Positions 6,895 to 15,966 are shown, counted from the stretch's first letter. The stretch: DNA of 64,000 nucleotides from Amycolatopsis nalaikhensis (GCF_030264295.1 NZ_CP127173.1:8191501-8255500), one strand, 5' to 3'. Translations and numbers: made by a program. Notes: generated by a model from the letters alone, not told the origin.

Positions 6895-8106
6895 ATGCGG
6901 ATACTCGTCTCCGGCGCCAGCATCGCGGGCCCGGTGCTGGCCTACTGGCTGGCCCGGCACGGCTTCGACGTCACCGTCGTCGAGCGCGCCCCGGCGCTGC
7001 GCAAGACCGGCGGCCACGCGGTCGACCTGTTCCGGCCCGCCATGGACATCACGGAGAAGATGGGCGTCCTGCCGCGGGTGGAAGCGCTCAAGACCGGCAC
7101 GACCCGGATGACGCTGCACCGCGAAGGCGCCCGGCGGCCCGCACGGGTGGACCTGGCGAAGATCTACCAGGCCACCTCCGACCGGCACGTCGAGATCATG
7201 CGCGACGACCTCAGCGAGATCTACTACGACGCCGGCCGCGACGACGTCGAATACCTCTTCGGCGACTCGATCACGGCCATCTCCCCCGACGGCGACGTCA
7301 CCTTCGAACACGCCGCACCCCGCCGCTTCGACGTCGTCGTCGGCGCCGACGGGCTGCACTCGAACGTGCGGCGCCTGGTCTTCGGCGAGGAAGCCGGGTT
7401 CACCACGTTCATCGGCGCCTACCTCGCGGTCCTGTCCCTGCCGGACACCCTCGGCCTCGACGGCGAGACGGTCATGCACCTCGGCGCCGGCCGCTGCGCG
7501 GGGATCTACAGCGCCCGCCACCTCGACGAGGCACGCGCGGTGTTCCTGTTCCGCCGCACCGAGGAGCTCCACTACCACCACCGCAACACCGAGCGGCAGA
7601 AGGAGCTGCTGCGCGAGGCGTTCGCCGGGATGCACCCCCAGGTCGACGGCTGGCTCGCCGAGCTGGACGGCCCGGGCCCGTTCTACTTCGACTCGATCAC
7701 CCAGCTGCGGCTGGACACCTGGTCCCGCGGCCGCGTCACCCTGGTCGGCGACGCGGGCTACTGCCCCGGCCCGGCCGTCGGCGGCAGCACGAGCCTCGCG
7801 GTGCTGGGCGCGTACGTCCTGGCGGGCGAGCTGGCCGACGCTCGCGGCGACTACGAGCGGGCTTTCGCCGCCTACGAACGCGAAATGGCCGACCTGGTCG
7901 CCAAGAGCCGGGCGTTCGCCGTCGGTGCCGCCCGGAGTCTCATTCCCGGCTCGCGGTTCGGGGCGTGGGCGCTGGCTCGCGGTGGGCAGCTGGTCTCGGC
8001 GTTGCCCGCCCGGATGACGACGGCTCTCGCCAAGCTCAACACCGGCGGCGTCCGCATGCACGACTCCATGCGAGTCAAGGACTACGCGGCCACGCCGGTC
8101 GGCTAG
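6895..8106 (+). CDS. FAD-dependent monooxygenase (PHBH/TetX-like group A flavoprotein)
   Basis: This 403-aa aromatic hydroxylase-type flavoprotein begins with the dinucleotide-binding motif GASIAG (residues 7-12). A DG motif, VVVGADGLHSNVRR, and the FAD ribityl motif RVTLVGDAGYCPGPAVGGST follow. Such enzymes hydroxylate aromatic or polyketide substrates, including antibiotics. The ribosome site GGGAGG precedes the ATG. Expression is probably inducible through the divergent TetR and the double operator. A strong hairpin terminator follows the gene. Confidence 0.92.
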   Translation: MRILVSGASIAGPVLAYWLARHGFDVTVVERAPALRKTGGHAVDLFRPAMDITEKMGVLPRVEALKTGTTRMTLHREGARRPARVDLAKIYQATSDRHVEIMRDDLSEIYYDAGRDDVEYLFGDSITAISPDGDVTFEHAAPRRFDVVVGADGLHSNVRRLVFGEEAGFTTFIGAYLAVLSLPDTLGLDGETVMHLGAGRCAGIYSARHLDEARAVFLFRRTEELHYHHRNTERQKELLREAFAGMHPQVDGWLAELDGPGPFYFDSITQLRLDTWSRGRVTLVGDAGYCPGPAVGGSTSLAVLGAYVLAGELADARGDYERAFAAYEREMADLVAKSRAFAVGAARSLIPGSRFGAWALARGGQLVSALPARMTTALAKLNTGGVRMHDSMRVKDYAATPVG

Positions 8107-8128
8107 CCGCCCTCGCGAGGGAAACCGG

Positions 8129-8160
8129 GCGGGCGCGCGGGAGGGAGCCCGCGCGCCCGC
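8129..8160 (+). terminator. Hairpin terminator after the FAD monooxygenase gene
   Basis: A perfect 13-bp GC stem (GCGGGCGCGCGGG and its complement) closes a 6-nt loop 22 nt after the stop codon. There is no T-tract, as is common in actinomycetes. The remaining sequence up to 8246 holds no recognisable gene. Confidence 0.8.
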
Positions 8161-8246
8161 ACCCCCAGCGGGCCCCGGCGTGAAACCGCCGTCACGGGCT
8201 CAGGAGGCACTGAGTGCCGCGCTGGATACCGGGAATTCCGGCGGGT

Positions 8247-9353
8247 TCAGCCCAGCAGCAGACCCGGATCGGTCTCCGGCGCCCCGGCGGGCCACCACGT
8301 GCCGTCCTCCAGGCGGTACGGGTGCCAGCGGCCCTGGTGGTCCAGCCGCACCTGCACGTCACCGACCGTGCAGCGGTTGCGGTCGAACACCGGCTCCTCG
8401 TCCGTGACGTCGGCCAGCGCCGTCCGCGCCGCCGCCAGCGCGGCTTTCGGCGGAGTCCACGCCCCTTCGAGGACGTCGAGTCCCGCGGAACCGCCGTGCG
8501 TCCAGGCTGCGACGGCGCGCCGGAACTCGGGCCCGTCACCCAGCCGATCCGCCGCGTCGGGGAACTCCGCGGCCAGCCGGACCGCGTCGTGCCGCCGCCC
8601 CGGCCACGGCTCCCTCGCCAGCACCGCCCGTGCCCGCGCCGACGCGTTCGCGACCAGCAGCGCGAACGCCTCGGCGGGCACCCCCGGCGCCGCGGGCAGC
8701 GACGGCGCGCCCGTCGGCTGGAACGCGGCCAGGTCCGGCAGCTCACCGGGCGCCCGGTCGACGGCGGCCAACTCGTCGCGCGGGGCCGTGCGGCTCTCCA
8801 GCTCCTCGCGGATCTCGCGCTCACCCTTGCCGCGCATCAGCAACAGCACGAACGGGTCCGCGTCCAGCAGCCACGACGCCTGGAACGACAACGCGGCCGC
8901 GTGCTTGCACGGCAGCTCCCAGCCCGGGCAGTCACACTCCGGATCGAGGTCGCCGATCCCGGGCAGCAGGTGCACGCCCGCGTCGTCGGCCGCCTCCACC
9001 AGGTCGTGCGGCATGTCCCGGTCCAGCAACGCCGCCAGGTGCCCCGCCCGGGACGCGACGCGGTCGAGGAACCGCGTCCAGTCCACTTCGGACAGCTCGG
9101 CCAGCCGCAGCTCGGTGCGGTACGGGCCGCCGTCGGCGTCGTCGACCATAGCCGCGATCCGGCCGGGGCTCACCGTGATCGGCCCGACCAGCCCGGCCGC
9201 GGCGTACCGGCGGCCCGCCTTGAGCTGCTGCAGGTCCAGCGCCGTATCCTCCATCGCGCTCAGCCACGCCCGGCCCCACCACGACTTCGCGAACCGCCCG
9301 CGCGCCCCGGCCGCCCCGAACGCGGGGAACCCGCGCACCCGCTCGTCGCTCAT
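8247..9353 (-). CDS. SWIM zinc finger domain protein
   Basis: The 368-aa protein starts MSDERVRGFPAFGAAGARGR and contains FAKSWWGRAWLSAMED, a conserved opening for this family. The SWIM motif CxC...CxH appears as CDCPGWELPCKH at about residues 145-160. SWIM domains bind DNA or proteins; this family is nearly always encoded directly downstream of an SNF2 helicase, as here. Its ATG would overlap the helicase TGA (ATGA) once the helicase frameshift is corrected. In the raw sequence both genes read as one frame. Confidence 0.88.
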   Translation of the reverse strand: MSDERVRGFPAFGAAGARGRFAKSWWGRAWLSAMEDTALDLQQLKAGRRYAAAGLVGPITVSPGRIAAMVDDADGGPYRTELRLAELSEVDWTRFLDRVASRAGHLAALLDRDMPHDLVEAADDAGVHLLPGIGDLDPECDCPGWELPCKHAAALSFQASWLLDADPFVLLLMRGKGEREIREELESRTAPRDELAAVDRAPGELPDLAAFQPTGAPSLPAAPGVPAEAFALLVANASARARAVLAREPWPGRRHDAVRLAAEFPDAADRLGDGPEFRRAVAAWTHGGSAGLDVLEGAWTPPKAALAAARTALADVTDEEPVFDRNRCTVGDVQVRLDHQGRWHPYRLEDGTWWPAGAPETDPGLLLG

Positions 9354-11900
9354 CCGCGGCTCCTCAGCTCGACGAGCTCCGCCGAGCTCGGTGTCCGACA
9401 GTTCCGTCAACGCCGCCTCGCCACCGGCCAGCACCGCGTCGGCCAGGGCCCGCTTCTCCCGCAGCATCGCCGCGATCCGGTCCTCGATCGTGCCCTCGGC
9501 GACCAGCCGGTGCACCTGCACCGGTTTCGTCTGCCCGATCCGGTACGCCCGGTCGGTCGCCTGGTCCTCGACCGCCGGGTTCCACCACCGGTCGAAGTGA
9601 ACGACGTGGTCGGCGCGCGTGAGGTTCAGCCCCGTCCCGGCCGCCTTCAGCGACAGCAGGAACACCGGCACCTCGCCGTCCTGGAACCGCTTGACCAGGT
9701 CTTCGCGGCGGGCGACCGGTGTGCCGCCGTGCAGCAGCTGCGTCCCGATCCCGCGCGTGGCCAGGTGCTTCTCCAGCAGCCGCGCCATCGCGACGTACTG
9801 GGTGAACACCAGCACCGCGCCGCCCTCGGCGAGGATCGTGTCCAGCAGCTCGTCGAGCAGCTCCAGCTTCCCCGAACGGCCACCGGGCTCCTTGAGGTAC
9901 TGCGCCGGGTGGTTGCAGATCTGCTTGAGCGCGGTCAGCAGCTTCACGATCCGGCCACGTCGCGCCATCCCGTCGCTCGCCGCGATCTCGGCCATCATCT
10001 CCCGCACGACCGCCTCGTAGAGCGCGACCTGCTCCGGGCTCAACGCCACCGGCCGGTCGGTCTCGGTCTTGGCCGGCAGCTCCGGCGCGATCCCGGGGTC
10101 GGACTTGCGGCGCCGCAACAGGAACGGCCGCAGCAGCCGGGACAACCGCTCGGCTGCCACCGGGTCCCCAGCCTCGATCGGCTTCGCCCAGCGCGCCCGG
10201 AACTCACTCAGCGAACCCAGCAGCCCCGGCGCCGACCAATCGAGGATCGCCCACAGCTCCGAGAGCGTGTTCTCCACCGGCGTCCCGGTCAGCGCCACCC
10301 GCGCGGCCGCGGGCACCAGCCGCAACGCCTTGGCCGTGCCGGAACGGTGGTTCTTGACGTGCTGGGCCTCGTCGGCCACCAGCAGCCCCCACCGGACCCC
10401 GGCCAGCGGCGCCGGATCCGCGCGCAGCGTGCCGTAGGTGGTCAGCACGAACCCGTCGAGGTCGTCGAGGGAGCGGGCACTGCCGTGGAAGCGCCGCACC
10501 GGGACGCCGGGGGCGAACCGGCGGATCTCGCGTTCCCAGTTGCCCAGCAGCGAAGCCGGGCACACCACCAGCGTCGGGCCGGAAGCCCGGTGCAGGTGCA
10601 GCGCGATCAGCGTGACCGTCTTGCCCAGGCCCATGTCGTCGGCGAGGCAGCCACCGAGCCCGAGCCCGGTGACCGTCGCCAGCCACTGCAACCCGCGCAG
10701 CTGGTAGTCCCGCAGCGTCGCGGCGAGCCCCGGCGGCGGGGCCTGGGGCTCCGGTGGCGCGGACAGCCGTTCCCGCAGCCGGGCCAGCCAGCCGTCGGTG
10801 ACGACCTCGACCGGCTCGCCGTCGACCTCGGTGCTGCCGGTCAGCACCGCGCCCAGCGCGTCGACCGGGGTCAGCGGCTTCAACGTCCGCTCCCGCGCCT
10901 TGGCCGCCAGCGCCGGGTCGACCAGCACCCACCGGTCCCGCAGCCGCACCACCGGACGGCGGGCCTCGGCCAGCGCGTCCAGCTCCGCCTCGGTCAGCAC
11001 CTCACCACCCAAGGCGAGCTGCCAGTCGAACGCCAGCGCGCGCCCGCCGCCGAAGAACGACGGCAGGTCACCCGGCGCGTCCCCGGCGCTCACCACCGCC
11101 CGCGCCGTCAGCGACCCCGCCAGCTCCACCGGCCAGTGCACGTCGATCCCCACGGCCGCCAGCCGCGGCGCCGCCGCAGCGACCAGCTCGGTGACGTCGT
11201 CCTCGCCCAGCGGCAGCGCGTCCGGCACGGCCGAGGTCAGCAACGGTCCCAAGGCCGGCCACACCTGCGCGCCGCGCCGCAGCGCCAGCACGACGTCGAT
11301 GCGGGCCCGCGGCCCGAACCGGCCCGTCTCCCACAGCTCGGCGGCGTCGGCGATCTGGCCGGGCTCGGCGAGGCTGTGCACCTGCACGACGGCGCGGAAG
11401 TGGCCCGCGTCGAACCCGCCGGGCGCCTCGACCCGCAGCGACACCCGGATCCCCGAGTCCAGGCCCGCGGCCAGCTCGTCGGCCCAGTCCCGCACCGCCT
11501 CGGCCCGCTGCGGGGCGACGGCGGCGAACAACCGCGCCCCGGCCGCCTTCGCCGCGGCGGGCGTGCGGGGCAGCGTGTCGGCGACGGCGTCGAGGAACGC
11601 CCGCAGCAGCGGCCCCGGCGCGCGCTCGTCCGGCGGCATCGCGGCCGCGAGGTCCCGCAGCCACGCCGCCTCCGCGGGTTCCAGCGGCCCGGCCCGCCAG
11701 GCGTCGTGCCCGCCTTCGGTGACCCCCGGCAGCAGGCGGCCCGCCGCGACCAGCCGCAACGCCGCCGTCGCCGCGGTCGCCCAGAACGCGTCGGCCCCGC
11801 CGAGCAGCTCCGGCAACCCGTCCACAATGGAGAGATCACGGCCGTCGACGACGAGCCGTCCCGCCCGCGGCGGATCGCTCGGCGCGAAGTGGATGTTCAG
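9350..11900 (-). CDS. SNF2-family DEAD/DEAH helicase, frameshifted at its last codons, probable CTG start
   Basis: The product of about 850 aa has the bacterial SNF2-associated N-terminal region and a full Swi2/Snf2 ATPase: Walker A DDMGLGKT near residue 425, Walker B DEAQ near 508, motif III LTGTPVEN, and C-terminal motifs GLNLTRADHVVHFDRWWNP and QATDRAYRIGQ. It probably remodels protein-DNA or RNAP-DNA complexes. The start is inferred as CTG at 11900-11898: the HFAPSD core begins there, AGGAGG lies 8 nt upstream, and the CTG overlaps the permease stop as CTGA. An extra base at 9381-9383 removes the expected ...ELVELRSRG stop. Confidence 0.85.
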
Positions 11901-12679
11901 TTCCCCAGCCTCCTGTATCGGCGCACGGACAACGGCACGAACACCGCGAGCAGCACCAGCGGCCACACCACCGCCATCAGCACCGGGTGGGCGCTCACCC
12001 AAGACGTCCCGGCCGCGCCGGGGTTGCCGAACAGCACCCGCGCCGCCGTCACCGTGGAAGACAACGGGTTCCACTCCGCCACGGTTCCCAGCCACGCCGG
12101 CATCGTCGCGGTCGCCACGAACGCACTCGAGAGGAACCCGAACGGGAACTCCAGCGTCTGCGCGAGCGTCACCATCGCCGGATCGGTGGTCAGCAGGCCC
12201 AGGTAGATCCCGGCCCACACCAGCGCGGTCCGCAGGAGCAACAGCAGCCCGAACGCGGCCAGGGTCTCGGCGAGTGAGCCGTGCGGCCGCCAGCCGACCG
12301 CGTACCCGCAGCCGAGCAGCACCGCCAGCGCGAGCACCGCGTTCACCAGGTCCGCGGCCACCCGCCCGGTCAGCACCGCCGAAGGCGCCATCGGCAGCGA
12401 CCGGAACCGGTCGGTGACGCCCTTGGTGGCGTCATCCAGCACCGCGATCATCGTGCCCGACAACCCGAACGCCATCGTCATCGCGAACATCCCCGGCATC
12501 AGGAACTCGCGGTAGGAGCCCCCGCCCGGCACGCTCATCCCGCCGCCGAGCAGGTAGGCGAAGATCAGCACCATCAGGATCGGGAACGCCACCACCGTCG
12601 CCAGCCGGGCCGGGCGCCGGGCCAGCTGCGCGAGGTAGCGCCCGGTCAGCGTCCAGCCGTCCGCCAGAGCCCACCTCAT
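11897..12679 (-). CDS. ABC-2 type transporter permease, DrrB-like
   Basis: The 260-aa membrane protein has six hydrophobic segments and typical DrrB/ABC-2 features: GGSYREFLMPGMFAMTMAF and DRFRSLPMAPSAVLTGR. It forms the membrane part of an exporter with the ATPase encoded just upstream, whose stop codon overlaps its start by 4 nt. DrrAB-type pumps export drugs or lipids and polymers. The substrate cannot be told from the sequence. The gene is followed without a gap by the SNF2 helicase. Confidence 0.93.
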   Translation of the reverse strand: MRWALADGWTLTGRYLAQLARRPARLATVVAFPILMVLIFAYLLGGGMSVPGGGSYREFLMPGMFAMTMAFGLSGTMIAVLDDATKGVTDRFRSLPMAPSAVLTGRVAADLVNAVLALAVLLGCGYAVGWRPHGSLAETLAAFGLLLLLRTALVWAGIYLGLLTTDPAMVTLAQTLEFPFGFLSSAFVATATMPAWLGTVAEWNPLSSTVTAARVLFGNPGAAGTSWVSAHPVLMAVVWPLVLLAVFVPLSVRRYRRLGN

Positions 12680-13605
12680 CGCGCCACCTTTCCGGTCAGC
12701 TCGAGGAACACCTCGTCCAGCGTGGGGTGCCGCAGCGCGACGTCGGCCACGGCCAGGCCGTCGGCGGCCAGCTCGCGGACGACGTCGGTGAGCGCCGACG
12801 CCCCGGCCGCCGCGCTGACCCGCAGCTCCTCGGTGACCGGCTCGGCGCCGGTGACCCGGGCCAGCAGCGCCGTCGCCGCGCCGAGCGCGTCCGGGTCGGT
12901 GACCGCCAGCTCGATCCGGGTCGCGCCGAGCGAGCCCTTCAGCTCGGCCGGGGTGCCTTCGGCGATCACCCGGCCGTGCTCGACCAGCGAGATCCGGTCG
13001 GCCAGCTGGTCGGCCTCCTCCAGGTACTGCGTCGTGAGCAGCACGGTCGTCCCGTCGGCGACCAGGGATCGCACGGCCTTCCAGACCTCGAGGCGGCTGC
13101 GCGGGTCGAGCCCGGTCGTCGGCTCGTCGAGGAAGAGCACGCGCGGCGCCGCCAGCAGGGACGCCGCGAGGTCCAGCCGTCGCCGCATCCCGCCCGAGTA
13201 TGCCGACACGGGCTTCGGCCCCGTGTCGGCCAGGCCGAACCGCTCCAGCAGGTCGTCGGCCCGGCGCGCCGCCTCCCGCCGGCCCAGGTGGTGCAGCCGG
13301 CCGAACAGGATCAGGTTCTGCCGCCCGGACAGGATCTCGTCGACCGCCGCCTGCTGGCCGACCAGCCCGATCGCCGAGCGCACTTTCGCTGATTCAGTGG
13401 CGACGTCGAACCCGGCCACGCGGGCGACGCCCTCGTCGTGGCGCAGCAGGGTGGAGAGCACGCGGACCGCGGTCGTCTTGCCCGCGCCGTTCGGTCCGAG
13501 CAGGCCGCACAGCGTGCCCGCCGGGACGGAGAGGTCGAACCCATCGAGGGCGTACGCGGCGCCGTAGCGCTTGCGCAGTCCCTCGGCGTGGATCTGCGGA
13601 GTCAT
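12676..13605 (-). CDS. ABC transporter ATP-binding protein, DrrA-like
   Basis: The 309-aa ATPase shows Walker A GPNGAGKTT (about residues 38-46), the signature SAYSGGMRRRLDLA, Walker B VLFLDEPTTGLD and an H-loop replaced by TTQYLEEAD, which is the DrrA-family form. The C-terminal region (about 215-309) is the DrrA accessory domain ending ...HPTLDEVFLELTGK. It energises the permease encoded downstream. The promoter region carries two TetR-type operators shared with the divergent TetR gene, so the pump is probably induced by its substrate. Confidence 0.94.
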   Translation of the reverse strand: MTPQIHAEGLRKRYGAAYALDGFDLSVPAGTLCGLLGPNGAGKTTAVRVLSTLLRHDEGVARVAGFDVATESAKVRSAIGLVGQQAAVDEILSGRQNLILFGRLHHLGRREAARRADDLLERFGLADTGPKPVSAYSGGMRRRLDLAASLLAAPRVLFLDEPTTGLDPRSRLEVWKAVRSLVADGTTVLLTTQYLEEADQLADRISLVEHGRVIAEGTPAELKGSLGATRIELAVTDPDALGAATALLARVTGAEPVTEELRVSAAAGASALTDVVRELAADGLAVADVALRHPTLDEVFLELTGKVAR

Positions 13606-13615
13606 CCAGCTCCTA

Positions 13616-13668
13616 ACTCTGTACGTTGTACGGAGAACAGGCTAGCACAACTCTGTACGACGTACGGA
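13616..13668. promoter_or_regulatory. Twin TetR operators between the ABC exporter and its regulator
   Basis: Two 19-bp sites of the form ACTCTGTACG-NN-GTACGGA start at 13616 and 13650, exactly 34 bp apart, and match at 17 of 19 positions. Each contains a near-perfect dyad around GTACGNNGTAC. They lie immediately upstream of the DrrA-like start at 13605 and before the TetR start at 13684. Confidence 0.85.
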
Positions 13669-13683
13669 AATCAGGTGGGCAGA

Positions 13684-14475
13684 ATGACCGGCGTGAGCAC
13701 CGAGGACAACGGCGACGGCGACCCGCGACGCACGATCGAGCTGCTCTGGGGCGTCTCCGCACCCCCGAAACGCGGCCCGAAACCCAAGCTGGCCACGGCC
13801 GACGTCGTGCGCGCCGCGATCGCACTGGCCGACGCCGACGGCATCGACGCGGTCACCATCCGCCGCGTCGCCGAGCAGCTCGGCGTCTCCCCCATGTCGC
13901 TCTACACCTACGTGCCCGGCCGCGCCGAGCTGCTCGACCTGATGATCGACCACGCCCACGGCGAGCTGCCGGTGCCCGAGCCGAACGGCTGGCGCGAGAC
14001 CCTGACCGCGATCGCCGAAGCGCAGTGGGAGTTGTTCCACCGCCACCCCTGGCTGCTGCAGGTCACCACCAGCCGCTCGGCGCTCGGCCCGCACAGCTTC
14101 GCCAAGTACGAACACGAGCTGCGCGCGGTCGAGGGCATCGGACTCGACGACATCGAGATGGACGCCGTGGTCAGCCTCGTCACCGGCCTGGTCCGGACGA
14201 CCGCGCGCAGCTCACTCGACAACGCCCGCCTGGTGCGCACCAGCGGCATGACCGACGCGCAGTGGTGGGAGCGCGCCGCCCCGGTCCTGGCCGGAATCCC
14301 GGCCGCCGACGCGGCGCACTACCCGATCTCCTCCCGAGTCGGCACGGCCGCGGGCCAAGCCCACGACGCGGCGGAGAACCCGGCGTACACGTTCCGCTTC
14401 GGCCTCACCCGTATCCTCGACGGGATCGAGCTGCTGGTCGACGCCCGCCGCTCGGAGCCGCAGCGTCGCGAATGA
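13684..14475 (+). CDS. TetR/AcrR family regulator of the DrrAB-like exporter
   Basis: The 263-aa protein resembles the TetR subclass with a short N-terminal extension (IELLWGVSAPPKRGPKP) and HTH VRRVAEQLGVSPMSLYTYVP-like region around residues 55-78, followed by a TetR_C domain with AEAQWELFHRHPWLLQV. This subclass commonly controls divergent drug exporters. The ATG at 13684 was chosen; GTG at 13693 is an alternative. The last codons and the stop codon lie within a palindromic repeat (14465-14487), so the repeat has supplied the terminus of the protein. Confidence 0.9.
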   Translation: MTGVSTEDNGDGDPRRTIELLWGVSAPPKRGPKPKLATADVVRAAIALADADGIDAVTIRRVAEQLGVSPMSLYTYVPGRAELLDLMIDHAHGELPVPEPNGWRETLTAIAEAQWELFHRHPWLLQVTTSRSALGPHSFAKYEHELRAVEGIGLDDIEMDAVVSLVTGLVRTTARSSLDNARLVRTSGMTDAQWWERAAPVLAGIPAADAAHYPISSRVGTAAGQAHDAAENPAYTFRFGLTRILDGIELLVDARRSEPQRRE

Positions 14476-14517
14476 CTCATACGGGACCACCAGCGCCGCC
14501 AATGACTCATTCGCGAC
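14465..14517. repeat. Palindromic repeat pair, family 1, first unit
   Basis: Two copies of an imperfect GTCGCGAATGA/TCATTCGCGAC-type dyad lie at 14465-14487 and 14495-14517, joined by a short CACCAGC-like spacer. The first copy overlaps the stop codon of the TetR gene. The same two-copy arrangement recurs around the insertion sequence, so the unit of about 53 bp appears to be tandemly duplicated. Confidence 0.8.
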
Positions 14518-14571
14518 CTTCGCCACGCGGGCCGCTCGTCCGCGCCAGCCAGCCACAGCCGCCGCCGGAGT

Positions 14572-14594
14572 GCCGCGAATGACTCATTCGGGAC
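14572..14594. repeat. Palindromic repeat, family 1, copy interrupted on its right by the IS
   Basis: This is a further imperfect copy of the same dyad, ending in GGAC at 14591-14594. Those four bases are also the left target-site duplication of the IS3-family element. Confidence 0.8.
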
Positions 14595-14635
14595 TGGGCA
14601 TGCCCCGATTTGGCAGACGGGGTTGATGAGTGGAA

Positions 14636-15529
14636 TCAGGCTATCTGAGCTTCGGTGGCCGGCTGGGTGGCTGTTTCGTAGATGCTGGGGCTGAGGTAGC
14701 CGAGGCTGGAATGCCGGCGGCGGGTGTTGTACCAGCCTTCGATGTAGCTGAAGATCGCCTGGTGAGCCTCGGCTTTGGTGGGCCAGGGCTGTCGGTCGAG
14801 CAGTTCGGTTTTGATGGTGGCGAAGAACGACTCGGCCACCGCGTTGTCCCAGCACTGGCCTGTGCGGCCGACCGAGAGCCGGACTCCGGCGTCGGCGGCG
14901 GTGCGGGCGAACTGGGCCGAGGTGTACTGGCAGCCGCGGTCGGAGTGGAAGATCACCCCGGGAGCGGGGCGGCGCTGGGTGAGAGCGGTGCGTAGCGCGG
15001 TGTCGATGAGGTCGGTGCGCAGGTGGTCGGCGGTGGCCCAGCCCACGACTCGCCGGGAGGCGATGTCGATCACGGTGGCCAGATAGAGCCAGCCTTCCCC
15101 GGTGGGGATGTAGGTGATGTCCCCGCACCACCGCGTGTTGATGTCCTCGGGGTGGCAGGTGAAGTCGCGGGTGATCAGGTCCGGGCGGGCCGGGGCGGCC
15201 GGGTCGGCGACGGTGGTGGTGCGCCATCGCTTCGGTGCCCGTCCCGCTCGTCGGGCCTGGCGCATCAGCCGGGCGATGCGTTTGCGGGAATGGCGGTGCC
15301 CCTGGGCTCGCAGTTCGGCGTGCACGCGTGGTGACCCGTAGGTGCCGCGGGACTCCTCGTGCACCTCGATGATTTTCTCGGTCAGGGCGGCATCCTCGTG
15401 GGCACGCTGCGAGAGACCGGTGCGGTGGGCGTAGTAGGCGGCACGGGAGACCTTCAGCAGGGCGCAGGCACGCGTGACCGTGCCTGCGCCGCGGGCGTTC
15501 TCCGCCTCGATGAACGGGTAGACGTTCAC
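14636..15529 (-). CDS. IS3-family transposase OrfB (rve integrase core)
   Basis: The 297-aa protein has the HTH_21 region (about residues 45-105) and an rve catalytic core. The DDE triad is D137 in CGDITY, D197 in HSDRG and E233 in AVAESFF, with the expected D-35-E spacing, and the C-terminus has YNTRRRHSSLGYLSP. It catalyses cut/copy steps of IS3 transposition with OrfA. Its GTG start overlaps the orfA stop as GTGA. No obvious A-rich slippery sequence for programmed frameshifting was seen, so coupling may be by reinitiation. Confidence 0.96.
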   Translation of the reverse strand: MNVYPFIEAENARGAGTVTRACALLKVSRAAYYAHRTGLSQRAHEDAALTEKIIEVHEESRGTYGSPRVHAELRAQGHRHSRKRIARLMRQARRAGRAPKRWRTTTVADPAAPARPDLITRDFTCHPEDINTRWCGDITYIPTGEGWLYLATVIDIASRRVVGWATADHLRTDLIDTALRTALTQRRPAPGVIFHSDRGCQYTSAQFARTAADAGVRLSVGRTGQCWDNAVAESFFATIKTELLDRQPWPTKAEAHQAIFSYIEGWYNTRRRHSSLGYLSPSIYETATQPATEAQIA

Positions 15530-15840
15530 CGGGTCTCCTTCGCGAAGAAAGCCGTCGCCCGTTTGAGGATTTCCACGTCCTCACGCAGCCGGGTGTTCTC
15601 TTTCCGCAGCGCGGCGAGCTCGGCCTTCTCGTCGCTGGTCAGCCCGTCGGTGCGGATCCCCGCGTCGCGTTCGGCCTGCACTATCCATTTCCGGACCACC
15701 GAGTCGGTCAGCTCGAAGTCCCGGACCACCTCCGGCACCGTCCGCTCGCCGCGTTGCACCAGCCCGACGATCTGGGCTTTGAACTCAGGCGTGAACACCC
15801 GCCGAGGTCGCTGCCGGGCCCGGGGCTTCTTCTTCGCCAT
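15526..15840 (-). CDS. IS3-family transposase OrfA (helix-turn-helix)
   Basis: The protein of about 104 aa (MAKKKPRARQRPRRVFTPEF...) carries the HTH_Tnp_1 domain, VPEVVRDFELTDSVVRKWIV, and a C-terminal leucine-zipper-like helix, LAALRKENTRLREDVEILKR. It recognises the IS ends and regulates OrfB. In-frame ATGs at 15849 and 15861 are alternative starts. A small GC hairpin (about 15867-15884) lies upstream, as expected for elements that block read-in expression. Confidence 0.9.
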   Translation of the reverse strand: MAKKKPRARQRPRRVFTPEFKAQIVGLVQRGERTVPEVVRDFELTDSVVRKWIVQAERDAGIRTDGLTSDEKAELAALRKENTRLREDVEILKRATAFFAKETR

Positions 15841-15929
15841 GGGTTCCATGATGAGGGACATCCCTTCCAGGGGCTCCCGCCCCTGATCAGAGGTGTCCGC
15901 CAAACCGGGTCAAGCCCAGGACCGCCAGC

Positions 15930-15952
15930 GTCGCGAATGAGTCATTCGCGAC
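15930..15952. repeat. Palindromic repeat, family 1, perfect copy
   Basis: Arms of 11 bp (GTCGCGAATGA and TCATTCGCGAC) flank a single central base, making a perfect dyad between the IS and the P450 stop codon. It may serve as the terminator for the P450 gene. Confidence 0.85.
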
Positions 15953-15966
15953 AACTTGGCGCGCGC

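Larger units (their letters stand above)
14595..15918 (-). mobile_element. Complete IS3-family insertion sequence, 1324 bp
   Basis: The element has terminal inverted repeats starting TGGGC(A/T)TG(C/A)CCCG(A/G)TTTGGC at both ends, beginning at 14595 and ending at 15918, with TG...CA termini. It is flanked by a GGAC direct repeat (14591-14594 and 15919-15922). It encodes orfA and orfB on the minus strand. All parts look intact, so it may be active or recently inserted. Removing it rejoins two palindromes into the spacing seen in the neighbouring repeat unit. Confidence 0.93.

Noticed and set aside
8214..12206. Plus-strand 1330-codon open frame
   Set aside because: It is the antisense shadow of the helicase/SWIM genes, Arg/Gln/Pro-rich with no domain, produced by high third-position GC.
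8247..12218. Single 1323-residue helicase-SWIM fusion protein
   Set aside because: The fusion depends on one extra base near 9382. Removing it restores the usual ELVELRSRG-like end of the helicase with an ATGA overlap to the SWIM gene. The first 106 residues of the frame also lie antisense-free inside the ABC permease gene in another frame.
15500..15560. Programmed -1 frameshift site between IS3 orfA and orfB
   Set aside because: No A6G or similar slippery run with a downstream structure was seen. The GTGA overlap offers a simpler coupling.
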